Of a DNA stretch of 64,000 nucleotides, positions 37,050-48,260 are shown piece by piece. Position 1 is the stretch's first letter; every line of letters starts with the position of its first letter. This stretch comes from Fragum whitleyi (lineage: Eukaryota; Mollusca; Bivalvia; Cardiida; Cardiidae), in contig OX411543.1 of NCBI GenBank assembly GCA_948146395.1, positions 67,901,474-67,965,473 of the forward strand. Reading direction: 5' to 3'. The position numbers and the translations under genes are program-made. Below the pieces are notes generated by a model. It saw only the letters and a list, made by a program, of their open reading frames with translations, was not told the origin of the DNA and made no database searches.

Positions 37050-37200
37050 AAGATCTATGGGGGATAGCAGCTGGAGGCTAGGATGTGATGGTAGTACTGG
37101 TGTGAGAAATACCCGGACTCCTTTGTAAGGTGCTCCAGCCGCCGCGATATGACTGAAATGATGTTGAAAGCAGCGTTAAACCCTATTCAAACAAACAAGC
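37050..37200 (+). mobile_element. SINE 3' portion inside array unit 2
   Basis: GGGATAGCAGCTGGAGGCTA, CTGGTGTGAGAAATACC, GGTGCTCCAGCCGCCGCG, then a GCGTTAAACCC tail with CAAACAAACAAG. The tRNA head is missing, so this is a 5'-truncated copy. It is repeated in unit 3. Confidence 0.8.
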
Positions 37201-37936
37201 AATTTCGTAAGTTATAGACTGGCTGTAAATAGACTGGCTCCCTTGCTGCTTCGAACATTCAAACATTTTTTTCAAATTGGTTGCTTTTAGTGCCATACCC
37301 ATGTGCGATTCTTAAACTTTGGTAAAGGCACAAATTTCCGCATCTAAGAACTAGTATTGTGTTTTTTCTATTAAGGATTATGAAAGAGCAGCTTTAAAAA
37401 AAGTTGTCCGGAACTTTCCCTGCAAACCTCTATGGATGCGCAGATGACCACAAAATTCGGGGTATACGTTGGCAATGAGCAGAGTGAATTTTCTGTCCTT
37501 TTAGACCTACACAATTGACTGATAATATCACCTCTTAGATGACGAATAGTCGAGATTTTCCTCTCTTGGCTATGCATAATCATTTTCTACTAAAAAATTG
37601 ACTTACTTTCACACTGCATTGTAAATGACCAGTTTCATCTGTGGTTCATTCATATTGAGTTTCATTTTCGATTATGTGTTCCAATGATTTGGTACTGAGC
37701 TGTGATTGTTTTGTTACTTTTGCCGCACAAAAAAAATCTGAAATTTATGCATATGGGTCATGACAACAATATGACAAAATAAACATTAACAGTTTCACTG
37801 CGCAAATCTCACAAACCTTAACTGTATCTATAAACACATAACACGGAAATCTGCAGAAACTCTCGTTCATTCACTTATTCACTCAAATCTGGACTTTTGA
37901 AACGTACTCTTTACCGTCATTCCTTCATATTAGTTG

Positions 37937-38243
37937 GGACGCTAATGCTTAACATTTTGTAACGTCGATTTGCTATTTAGACGTTATTACACCATGTACT
38001 TTACTGAAGCGATTCTTGTTTATCGAATGTTTATTTTGCCATGCATTTTTATTTAAATTGCTATATAAGTAGTATACCGAGTTGGACAGGATATATTTTT
38101 TTCCACAGGAAGCAATTTTTATCATCAATCAGCTTTAATCATTGATTGATCAAAAAGATACACCGCGCAATGTAATGACGTAAGACGTTAAAAACATTAC
38201 GTTTTGGAAAAGTATGTCCACACAAACAAATCTTAACATTTTT
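37937..38243 (+). mobile_element. Left part of T element (T4), unit 2
   Basis: Same truncated piece as T3, joined directly to the start of unit 3. Confidence 0.75.
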
Positions 38244-38721
38244 GAGAAAATGTCATGTTAAGATGTACAGCGAAATACTGTGAGAGGTTGTTTCCAACCT
38301 AGTGATAATTTTTGTGATGATTGATCTGGGTGCAGCATTGGACACTATTGGCATTCCCATTGTCCTTTAGCTTATGTATTCCGAGTTTGCCTGAGTATAC
38401 TGAGCTCTTAAAGCTGCTCTTTTACAGATTAAGAAAATGCGATTTTTGATTTATTTGTAAAATGAATCGGAAATTATGACTTTGTCATGTAGAAAACTCT
38501 ACAATAATTAGATTCGATCTGAAAAGATAAGGAAGAAAAGATAGACATTCCTGAATTAAGCGAAATTCCATTTTGATAAATTATGCAACTACTAACGCCT
38601 AAAAGATTATTCTCAAATTTTCAGCAAACCTTTAATGCATGCAATTCCGAATGTTTGTCCCATGCTATAAAAGGTCAGGGTCGAAGTATTTGTCAATTGG
38701 GAAACTTCATATCGATACAAG

Positions 38722-38873
38722 ATCTATGTGGGATAGCAGCTGGAGGCTAGGATGTGATGGTAGTACTGGTGTGAGAAATACCCGGACTCCTTTGTAAGGT
38801 GCTCCAGCCGCCGCGATATGACTGAAATGATGTTGAAAGCGGCGTTAAACCCTATTCAAACAAACAAGCAATT
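38722..38873 (+). mobile_element. SINE 3' portion inside array unit 3
   Basis: The duplicate of the truncated SINE in unit 2, with a few substitutions (for example AAAGCGGCG here versus AAAGCAGCG). Confidence 0.8.
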
Positions 38874-39608
38874 TCGTAAGTTATAGACTGGCTGTAAATA
38901 GACTGGCTCCCTTGCTGCTTCGAACAATCAAACATTTTTTTTTCAAATTGGTTGTTTTTAGTGCCATACCCATGTGCGATTCTTAAACTTTGGTGAAGGC
39001 ACAAATTTCCGCATCTAAGAACTAGTATTGTGTTTTTTCTATTAAGGATTATGAAAGAGCAGCTTTAAAAAAAGTTGTCCGGAACTTCCCTGCAAACCTC
39101 TATGGATGCGCAGATGACCACAAAATTCGGGGTATACGTTGGCAATGAGCAGAGTGAATTTTCTGTCCTTTTAGACCTACACAATTGACTGATAATATCA
39201 CCTCTTAGATGACGAATAGTCGAGATTTTCCTCTCTTGGCTATGCATAATCATTTTCTACTAAAAAAATTGACTTACTTTCACACTGCATTGTAAATGAC
39301 CAGTTTCATCTGTGGTTCATTCATATTGAGTTTCATTTTCGATTATGTGTTCCAATGATTTGGTACTGAGCTGTGATTGTTTTGTTACTTTTACCGCACA
39401 AAAAAAAATCTGAAATTTATGCATATGGGTCATGACAACAATATGACAAAATAAACATTAACAGTTTCACTGCGCAAATCTCACAAACCTTAACTGTATC
39501 TATAAACACATAACACGGAAATCTGCAGAAACTCTCGTTCATTCACTTATTCACTCAAATCTGGACTTTTGCAACGTACTCTTTACCGTCATTCCTTCAT
39601 ATTAGTTA

Positions 39609-40673
39609 GGACGCTAATGCTTAACATTTTGTAACGTCGATTTGCTATTTAGACGTTATTACACCATGTACTTTACTGAAGCGATTCTTGTTTATCGAAT
39701 GTTTATTTTGCCATGCATTTTTATTTAAATTGCTATATAAGTAGTATACCGAGTTGGACAGGATATATTTTTTCCGCAGGAAGCAATTTTTATCATCAAT
39801 CAGCTTTAATCATTGATTGATCAAAAAGATACACCGCGCAATGTAATGGCGTAAGACGTTAAAAACATTACGTTTTTGAAAAGTATGTCCACACAAACAA
39901 ATCTTAACATTTTTGATATTTTCGAATGTATCTCTATGAAGTTTTTCCAGGTGATTGTATGAAAAAAAAATATATTCAAAAATATAAAATGATTTATGAT
40001 TATCATTTTGATAATGTCACGCTGCAGCGAAACATTTTGAAAACTGGCTAAAAAATTCGCGTGATGCAGAAATTGTGTCCACACAGATTTTCACTTTTTA
40101 TTTTGTTGTATATTGCGTTTTAGTATTTTGGACCACATCATCGAAAACTAGAAAAAAATAATATTTTCATTTTGAAATTTCACAAAATTTTATCAATTAT
40201 TTATAAAGATATTGAGAAAACTTTGTGAAATTTCACGCTGATTTTTCGCTAAAATTTGACGTTTTACAACTTTTGAATTGTTAAATAAATCTCTATCAAT
40301 TGTTTCTTATTTCACTGACAGACGTCTAAGTTTATATTATAAGTTGATAAGCCTTCTCGCGCAAATATAAACCTTCTCAACATTTTACAAGAGCTATTTT
40401 ACGAATTTTAAAGGTCTAAAGGAAACCCACCAACACATAATTTGTTACGTTTTACAGACGTAATTTAAGAGCTTTTGTGACAAAGAAACTTAATTAAACG
40501 AAAAGTTGTTTTCCTTCAGTTCACCAAATAAATATTCTTTTAAAGTATGCTTTTTTGTTGTTCATTTGCTATAAAGAACATAGAAATCGGTCAAAAGGTT
40601 TGGAAGAAAAAGCAGATTGAACCTGACAGGAGACGTACGATTTCAAATGTTAAGCATTACCGTGCGCGACGTC
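39609..40673 (+). mobile_element. Most complete T-family TIR element (T5)
   Basis: About 1,065 bp. The left end reads GGACGCTAATGCTTAACATT and the right end ATGTTAAGCATTACCGTGCG followed by CGACGTC. The shared inverted part is TAATGCTTAACATTT with flanking similarity, and the outermost bases of the left end have diverged. The interior carries GTCCACACA twice (about 39888 and 40077) and an A/T-rich core without a transposase frame. It is non-autonomous. The related copies are T1, T2, T3, T4, T6 and T7. Confidence 0.75.
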
Positions 40674-40794
40674 TAGATAGAATACAGAGGATTCAAAATT
40701 AGACCGTAAGACTAGTTACAAACACCCTTTTTCAGATCTCAATTAAGGAAGTCAAAGAAATACAGTTTTCCTGATCTTTTTCAAATTCAAATAT

Positions 40795-41035
40795 ACGTAG
40801 AAAAACGATCATTTAGAAACAGATAATGGTCAAACTTTTTTCTCTCAAATTTGATTGGTATTATAAATCAATGCAGATGAAAACAATATAGAAATAGTAA
40901 TACAGTCCTTTTTTATATTTTTTCGGTAAATTTTAGGCATGATAACAACTCTGGAAATTTAAGTAGTGTATGGGGTCATTGATCTTTTTGTTTTTGGTTT
41001 TACCTTTTTTCGAAATAAAGGAGGGTAATGAATAA
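40795..41035. repeat. Dispersed repeat D, copy 2
   Basis: The partner of 10990-11260. It shares AACGATCATTT, GATGAAAACAATATAGAA, TTTTAGGCATG and a terminal AAAGGAGGG. Confidence 0.6.
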
Positions 41036-41086
41036 AAAATGACATTTTTTTATAAGAAAAGGTATTCAAAAATCAGAATATATATA

Positions 41087-41951
41087 CAGTAAAATCGCAG
41101 TCGTTCGCACGCCGGTGGTTCGTAGGTATGTGTTTGTTCGTATACATTCTTTGGTCCCGATTTTTTTCCCTCTTTATCTTTGTAAGAAGGCACCGAGTAA
41201 TTCGCACGTCGGTGGTTCGTAGTTCGTAGCCCGTGTCAAGTCCCGAGAGTTTCCAAATAACACAAATTAATATGTTTAATCCGTAGGTGTGAATTGTGCG
41301 ATCAATAGCTGACCTAGGTGTAACAATAAACATATACCTTGATTTTCACACCTGTTGATTGGTATCAATCGAAGTTATTGTTTTGCATCAATTTTAACAG
41401 GCATTGTTTGATTTTTAATTTTCGGCGGGTTTAATCGAATAAAGGATCAATCAGTGACCTTAATTATTGTATTTCATCTGGCTTTCTCATACCGATTATG
41501 CATAAATGAATGTGAAAATCTTCGTAGACTTTATTGTCAACATGACTTCCACACAGATTCATCGTAATGCCGAGATTTCATCGTCCCCTGAGAGTACTCA
41601 AAGTGATTTGATCCAAAGGGAAAACACTCTGATGTAGTTAATATTTGGCATGTCAATAATTGCCGATATTACTTTATTTCGTATTTAAATATGGATAAAA
41701 CGAAACATGATCATTGTTCAAGTGAAATTTGTTGCGACCTTACTCTCGACAAAATGGTCTCGTTAGAACTTGATTTAAAACATATTCCATAGAACCTTAA
41801 AATAGTGCCACAAATATAAGTTACCTTAAGACCATGTCCGATCTGAGCCATCAAAAGACTACCGATCGCTTGACATTGGTTGGTTTGTACTATGTTTAAT
41901 TCGTATAAATTGTCCCGGTCCCTTGAGATACGAACCACCGAGACTTTACTG
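41087..41951. mobile_element. pogo/Tigger-like miniature element with TA target site
   Basis: The ends are CAGTAAAATCGC on the left and, reversed, CAGTAAAGTCTCGGTGGTTC on the right. TA flanks both sides (41085-41086 and 41952-41953). The CAGT start, the CGGTGGTTCGTA block and the TA target are typical of pogo-group mariner elements. The left end holds the block GCACGCCGGTGGTTCGTAG twice (about 41108 and 41206), so part of the terminus is duplicated. The element is 865 bp with no transposase frame, so it is a non-autonomous derivative. Confidence 0.75.
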
Positions 41952-42019
41952 TAAATGTTTTTGGGAAGCAAACTTGAGAATTGCATTTCCAATTCACGTG
42001 ACTTACCTTTTCTTTTCTC

Positions 42020-42430
42020 AAGACTAGATATCAGAGGTCAATGTCCCACTAGGAAGGCAAAGGTCAAAGTCAAAGTCGGTTGAAAATATCAATTACCAAA
42101 CCATATCTCTGGTGTTCATGGGCCGTTTTCAAAATAGCTTAGCACAAGTATTTGCCATCACGGGACGGTGTATAATGTAGAATCCTTTTGTATGTAGCTC
42201 CGAGGTCAAGGTCACACAAACAGGTCAAAATTTCAATAATGGTTATATCATTACTTTTTTTTTTTTTATAATATTTCGAATATATTTCAGGGGATTTTAT
42301 GATAACTCGTCCCATCTTACACCGGTCAAGTACACCATGGTATGTTAAGTTGCCGTTGGCAAGTTTTGAGTCTTTAACTCCATTGCAAAGGTTACAGTTA
42401 GAGGTCAAATATCCGGGTTAACTATTGGAT
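42020..42430 (+). repeat. AGGTCA-rich dispersed repeat
   Basis: Several AGGTCA or AAGTCA hexamers in the same orientation: 42035, 42061-42076 (three in a row, six-base spacing), 42204-42217, 42222 and 42401. Intervening text such as CCATGGTATGTTAAGTTGCC is unique sequence with no frame. Such sequence is common dispersed repeat DNA in molluscs (from memory). Confidence 0.5.
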
Positions 42431-42440
42431 AGTTATAAAG

Positions 42441-42527
42441 GACTTCCGTTTGAAATACACGAAACCTCAGCGAATTACTATTATTTACTTCCGTTCGAAA
42501 TACACGAAACCTCAGCGAATTATTATT
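42441..42527 (+). repeat. Short tandem duplication, two units of about 45 bp
   Basis: ACTTCCGTTTGAAATACACG and its continuation CCTCAGCGAATTA occur twice in direct succession with two differences. Confidence 0.8.
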
Positions 42528-42659
42528 TTTAAATGGTAGGCCAGGTAAGTTAAATTGTTAATGAAAAATGTAGAGAATATCTAGATTTACGCGAGAAGCA
42601 ACATCATAAGGTTAACTAATATTGCCTTAAGTAAAAAAACATAAATGATAGAGACTTTA

Positions 42660-42745
42660 TTAAACTTTACCCAATATCTTTATCAAAAATAAAATGAAAT
42701 TTCGTGAAATATCAAATTATAAATATTATTATAATATTCGTATAA
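42660..42745 (-). repeat. Possible eroded core of a T element
   Basis: AATATCTTTATCAAAAAT, TGAAATTTCGTGAAAT and AAATATTATTA appear in the order found in T6 (56520-56585). No termini are present, so the assignment is weak. Confidence 0.3.
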
Positions 42746-42749
42746 TGGG

Positions 42750-43655
42750 CTTATAACTTTAGCATTTATAGCATGTTCAGTATATAATTTACTTAATGTG
42801 CAGTTTTGTAACAACGGAGAGCATTAATATTATTATTTTTGCAGAATTATTTTTAGCGAACTCAGAATACGTAACCATAGAAACATATGTATGCTAAGGC
42901 GAAGGAGCGAGAAAAAAATATTGAAAATCTGTTAAATAAAAAAAGTTTTCTTTTTAGTTGGAATTCCTTGGCTAAATTAAATAGAAAGCCAATAGGTATT
43001 ATTTGTCATATTTTAAAGCTTATTGGGAGATTTCATACGGACACAGACTATTTTAGTAATTCAGAATATTCGAGGAAAAATTGACGTCAACACCAAAATA
43101 AAAATACCGTTTATTTTTCGAATTTCGCCATGATCTATGTTATTTACCAATCCAAACATTCCAGATAATTAAAAAAATAATAAAAGATGTGACTTTTCCT
43201 AAAGCTACCCCCGATATGCAAAGAGGGCAAATGCTTCAAAGAAGTATTTAGATTGGTCTAATAGAGTTTCAACGAACAAATATATCCAAATTGATTCTCA
43301 CTATTTTCCAAAAATAAGGGTTCAGAATTTGGCTCTCTACTTTATTAGAAACACCATGCATATAAAAATGGTAAATAAAGTTGATTCGAAAGGTATGTGG
43401 ATAATTTCTGTAAGTTGGTGAATCAGGCACAGAAAGGCATGCGAGTAAGTGGAGGCTATGTAGAAAAGAAATATCATTGACGTCGTATTTGACGTTCCTG
43501 CTCCCCCGCGTTAGTACTGGGTCTTTGTCCCTAATTCATGCATTTTTCAGTCGCTATTGAAAGTAAACATTTGAAATTTTCCACGATTATTACAATGATG
43601 ATTCATTTAATGACTATGTAATTTTCATTTTAATAGCTTTTAATAGTTAACTTTT
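42750..43655. other. Unassigned DNA with one open frame
   Basis: The frame at 42887-43084 plus has a lysine-rich start and no recognised motif. It may be an eroded ORF of a mobile element, but nothing certain can be said. Confidence 0.3.
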
Positions 43656-43659
43656 CTGA

Positions 43660-44000
43660 TGATTTATAACCTCAAATTGCAACAAAATCGTACTTGGGTT
43701 TTTTGAGTAGGACCTCCCTAGATGACATACTAAAAGTAGGACAAAATCGGAAGATACGTATTTTGATTTTTCAATACATTTTAGTACAACCAATTTAATG
43801 AGAATATTGTGTACTATACCTTGAATAAAACTGAATTGTGCAAGCAAAACTTATCAAATATCCTTTGAATTACCTCTAGAAATTTAACCACAAATTTTAT
43901 AAATGGTTAGAGTAAAATGTATGGCATTTTAAACATAAAAAGACAAATTCAAATTAATCTTACCCCACCCACTTGGTTTAACATAAGAATGGATAGAAAA
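43660..44000 (+). repeat. Spaced inverted repeat, left arm
   Basis: Similar in reverse to 47350-47735. The strongest blocks are ACAAAATCGGAAGATACGTA with TTTTGATTTTT, CAAATTGCAAC, and CTTACCCCACCCAC. About 3.4 kb lies between the arms. Confidence 0.6.
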
Positions 44001-44985
44001 ATAGCATCTGGTATTGAAACATTTTCATATACACCCTAATCAACAAGTTCAAAACAATATTGTTTTATTGTATTGATGTTTTTGTATGTCTGCTTATCCC
44101 ACAGGCAATTGTTTCACGACAAAAGACCATGTATCCAACACCTGCTCATGTAAACTCATTCACTAGTCACTGAATTTTAACTTGGATGTTTCCTTAGTCT
44201 AATAATTATTTTGAAAAAATTGTCATCAGCTTATTTTTTCTTGATAATCTTCCTTTTGACCAGATTATGTAAAATATGCAGGAAATGGTGAGAGTTGATG
44301 AGGTACAGGACTAGTTTGACACCTTGTCTTATTTGATAATCCACATTTGTGTATTTGACGAAAATTGGATAATGAAATATTGCCTGTGATCTGTCTGTCT
44401 AAGAATGATTTTCTGAAACTTCAATTCCAAACAATTCAAAATGAAGGTATATATGTCACAAACCTATTGCTACATTTCTTTTTTATTCCAGTATAACAAT
44501 AACACATAGAAACTTTTAAAATTCTGAGATTACCTTACCTAAAACTTTAAAAGAGGCTTTGCAAAAGTATGATACGACACTGAAACCCTGGTCATTTGAT
44601 AACCTTAAAGGGGGCTACCACAGCTGCATTACAATCAAATTTCATAGAAAATTTTGTTGTAATTTCAGATACATTAAAAATCAAAAGTTTTCGGTTGTAA
44701 CAAACTTGTCTAATATCCGTAATGATATGTCTTAAACTTTAACCCATTGAAGCTTTAAAAAATGATACTAAATTATGTGTCCCAGATGGCATTCTAATAA
44801 CGTTTAACCCAAATTGTTCTCCAGGATCTCTGAGTAAATGATTTTTTTAGTTAAAATTTTCATAATCATCCCTCTTTTTTTCTTACATCAATGAAAATCA
44901 AAGAATAATACGGTAGAAATTGGAAATGGTTTCTTACAACACCTAATAAACATTATTTTATTCATATCAAGACAAGTTATTTTAT
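44001..44985. other. Unassigned DNA between inverted arms
   Basis: No gene or strong repeat was recognised. Confidence 0.35.
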
Positions 44986-44987
44986 GT

Positions 44988-45125
44988 TTTGTTTGTTTGA
45001 ATGGGGGTTTTAGCCGTTTTCAACAATCTTTCATTTATATCGCGGTGGCAGCAGCCTTTTTCAAAGGATTCCTCGTATTCTCACACCAGTACCACCATTA
45101 CATCCTTTCCTAGCATACAGCCTAC
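44988..45125 (-). mobile_element. SINE 3' fragment
   Basis: The minus strand gives GATGTAATGGTGGTACTGGT, then GCCACCGCGATATAAATG and a CCATTCAAACAAACAAAAC tail. The tRNA head is lost. Confidence 0.75.
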
Positions 45126-46309
45126 TATAAATTTAATATAACTTTATAAACAAAGTTGGTAGGTTATCGAGCATTAAGGTTAGGGTCCTTGATATTTTTC
45201 AAAAATTTAAAAAAAACACTCTTCTTTTTATCTTATGGAAAAATACTACGCAAATTGGCTAGGGGTCAAATTCACAAACCTGTTTATTTTTTCTGGATTC
45301 ATGTTTAATTTTGTATAGCCTGGTTATTTTGACCCGACTTTGACCTCTATGGAAAAAAATGCTTGAATAACAATTACCGACATATTTTATCAATAAACAA
45401 AATGTATAATACATTCAATATCGTTTGTTATTCATTCCTATGAAAGCACGTGCAAAGCCAAGTAGGAATAATCATGTTTTTATTCATCTAAATAGCAGGG
45501 GTCAGATTCAAGTTAATAAAACCGCACTACAGCCCATGATCAAATAAGTTAATTTAAAACTAAGACTGCGGTTTCTTGAACTTGTTTTTATTAAAAGCAT
45601 TTTTACCTATTTCAAATCTTATACCTCGTGATATAAGGGGCGTTTGTAATCGATCTGCATGCTGTACTATGAGAGATTCGTTAGACAACTTCATTCCAAA
45701 TTAATATTTATGCCTCACATAGTCTGTCATTTTAATAATTTCGATATTAATTGTTTGTGAACATTCACTTGGTGAAAAATTTTGAAGCATAAACTTGTTA
45801 TCACTTGTTCTTCATTCAATTTAAAAGGAAAGGTTTTCATATCATTTTCAAAAGGTTTTGAATCATTTCATATTTTTGCTACTAATAAAGCATACTCTCT
45901 TTGTATCAGTGTTTTAATTGATGACGACAATTTATCCCCATCAAAATAAGTTAATTGGGTCTTGTTTTAAATAAAAATCGAAACTTCCAATTATTTGGCA
46001 ATTCGAGCACTTTATTTCCAATTCATTCCTATGCCGTTCTTCAATTTAATATGTTATTTTTTGAGAAACGTTTTCAAAACTCTTCAAATGACAAACAAAA
46101 CCTGTTTCCTAAGTCATTGATATGATGTTAAAAAATTTCAATTTAAACTTTCTTAACGCCTAATATGAAACTAGCAAAATCTAAAACGCAAACTTTTGAC
46201 ATTCACAGTTTACCTTAGTTTTTAATTAAATGTAAAAAATAAGCATTGAATGGGGCCAACATCACATTGCATTCGAAAGAACCAGTACCAGATAATTCCA
46301 CTGTCGTCA
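45126..46309. other. Unassigned AT-rich DNA
   Basis: No feature was recognised. Confidence 0.35.
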
Positions 46310-46512
46310 CAGCGCAAATGAGTGTGCGCTGAGATTCAAATTAAGGGTTTCAAGGTTTGATCTCTGACAGCAATACACCCTGTCTGACACTTGTCTCAAA
46401 CCAACGGGTAGATACTCGTAAAAATATCTGGGATAAGAAAGATGTAGCCCAGTAATGAATTTCCTGGTTGTAGCGATGAGAAAAATACCAGGAACCATGG
46501 TTCGATGCTCTG
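46310..46512 (+). mobile_element. Diverged SINE
   Basis: A degenerate B box (CAAGGTTTGATCTCTGAC) is followed by the shared SINE body in eroded form: CAACGGGTAGATACTCGT, CTGGGATAAGAAAGATGTAG, ACCAGGAACCATGGTTCG. The tail is missing. It is older than the copy at 54020. Confidence 0.65.
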
Positions 46513-47345
46513 TTTTCAGCGTGATGAAAATGTTAAATCCTTTCCAAATAAAACTGATGATTTTTTATCGGCTTTGAATTTAAAAATTGTCAAATTTGTG
46601 CGAATCTTATGCCTTTGAAAATATAAAACAGCTTCAAGATTACAATTTGTGAAAACTACGATTATTTTAAAAAAAAAATCTCATCCAAAACATTCAGACC
46701 TAAAGTTTCAGCATATCAAATCCAGCAATTGTTTTCAAAAGTAAGGCCAAACTAGTATGTTCTTGCAACATTTTTTCACATAATATTAGCATTATCCCTA
46801 TATATATAGTTACTCCCCCCAACATCATATATATGAATGTCTTTGTGCTTTGTATAGTACTAGGTGTAGCTCAAATTCCATAATAGGATGAGGCAATAAG
46901 ACAAGTCCATGGCTCTTGGTAAGATACAACTAAGCCAATGAGCTATGTAAAACTTTTTCTGAGAGAGAATTGATTTATTTTCAAAATGCAATTAAACTCT
47001 TATGTACAACAGACGGACAACCCATGAAATACGTAGTTCTTGTCATTTCTTTATATATTCTAGAGAACATGTCAACCCGAGACCATATCTAGATAAAAAA
47101 AGGTTTAGATGAATTTAAATCTAAATTTTGGATAGATATCTTTTTTTGATGTGCCAAATAAGACTGGTGAATATATCTACAACTATTAGTTACACTTGCT
47201 CACCTAAAATTTTGTACATGGGGGAGGGAGCTGGGGGAGGGGGGTAACAGGTTTAAATCTACTTTGATTTAGACATAGAAAAGACTTTGCACTGTTAAAA
47301 ATGTTTCAGACATATTTCTTGAAGCCAACGCCCCTTTTTGCCAAA
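46513..47345. other. Unassigned DNA with a G-rich tract
   Basis: The G-rich run at 47220-47245 (GGGGGAGGGAGCTGGGGGAG and onward) could form a G-quadruplex. Reverse-strand TTACATAGCTCATTGGCTTA near 46925-46950 resembles an A box, but no B box was found. Confidence 0.4.
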
Positions 47346-47349
47346 GCAA

Positions 47350-47735
47350 TCATTTTCTACTTCTTTGCAATGTTTAAGTGAGTGGGTGGGGTAAGATGTT
47401 TTACAAATTATCTCTAAAACTGACCAAATAACAAAGAATATCCTATTTTCAATCAGCCAATAACTTAATACAATCCACTACATGGCTTTTGATATACCAA
47501 GAACTTCTCATTTAGATTTAAACATGTTTTCTGTCAAAAAGTCTTTACAGGTTTAGTTGGGAAATATCTATGATAAAAAATGCGAAAAAAATCAAAATAC
47601 GTATCTTCCGATTTTGCCCTACTTTATATATGTTAAATGAGTATGTTTTTGGATGTCAAAAAACACAACATTGTTTTTGTTGCAATTTGTTTTGGGTCCT
47701 ACCATAATTTGACTGGACTAGAAGTACATTTGAAT
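47350..47735 (-). repeat. Spaced inverted repeat, right arm
   Basis: Reverse partner of 43660-44000: GTGGGTGGGGTAAGATG, AAATCAAAATACGTATCTTC and GTTGCAATTTG. Confidence 0.6.
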
Positions 47736-47859
47736 TTTTCCACATTTGATCTTAGTATGTAAACGTGTAATTTTTTTTCGGCATTTCATTATGTTTAATT
47801 CAAACTGTATCTTTCTTGTCATTTATCCCATACGGAGTGCTTTGAGGGAGATTGCAAGT

Positions 47860-48260
47860 AACTTTTGGTGAATATCGCAATTCAGTAACACAAATGATTT
47901 TTATCAATATTTCTCAACACTTTCCGATGACATTAATTCAGTATCAGATTCTAACTCGGAAATCTTTTGCGAAGAAAATGATTTCAATCCAAACTTTTGT
48001 AATTTTGAGGAATTGGACAAACCTTTTACTACGAGTGAAGTCGAATACATAATTCGTAATTAAAAAAAATTAAGTCTTTGGGGAATGATTGTCTTCTGAA
48101 TGAATAATTTATAGAAAGTTACGACATTATTCATCTCTCCTAACTGATATTTTCAATGTTATTTTTAGATATCGGTTTTCCCCGAGACTGAGTGTATTAT
48201 TATTCCCTTACATAAAAAGGGAGATACTGACAACGTGAAAAGTTTCAACTATTGAGTCAA
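47860..48260 (+). pseudogene. LINE reverse-transcriptase N-terminal fragment
   Basis: Readable with frame changes: FYQYFSTLSDDINS, then EENDFNPNFCNFEELDKPFT, SEVEYIIRN, and after stops FPETECIIIPLHKKGDTDNV. The P-F-x-x-x-E-V-x-x-I-I-x-N and P-L-H-K-K-G-D blocks mark the start of a CR1/jockey-type LINE polymerase. The catalytic part is absent, and the fragment stops near 48260. Confidence 0.75.

Larger units (their letters stand above)
35931..39916 (+). repeat. Near-identical tandem array, unit about 1.67 kb
   Basis: Unit 2 (36575-38243, 1,669 bp) and unit 3 (from 38244) agree at almost every base compared. Unit 1 (35931-36574) is the same but lacks about 1,025 bp of the middle; its junction uses a short ATTC match. 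Each unit ends inside the left half of a T element, and the next begins at GAGAAAATGTC, so the joint TTTTGAGAAAATG is repeated. Unit 3 alone continues into a complete T element (T5). The array therefore arose by duplication with one breakpoint inside T. Confidence 0.9.

Noticed and set aside
37371..39253. Duplicated gene in the tandem array (the MIMHSQERKIS frame at 37371 and 39065)
   Set aside because: The frame is repeated only because the whole unit is; the two copies end differently through a one-base change, and no motif is visible.
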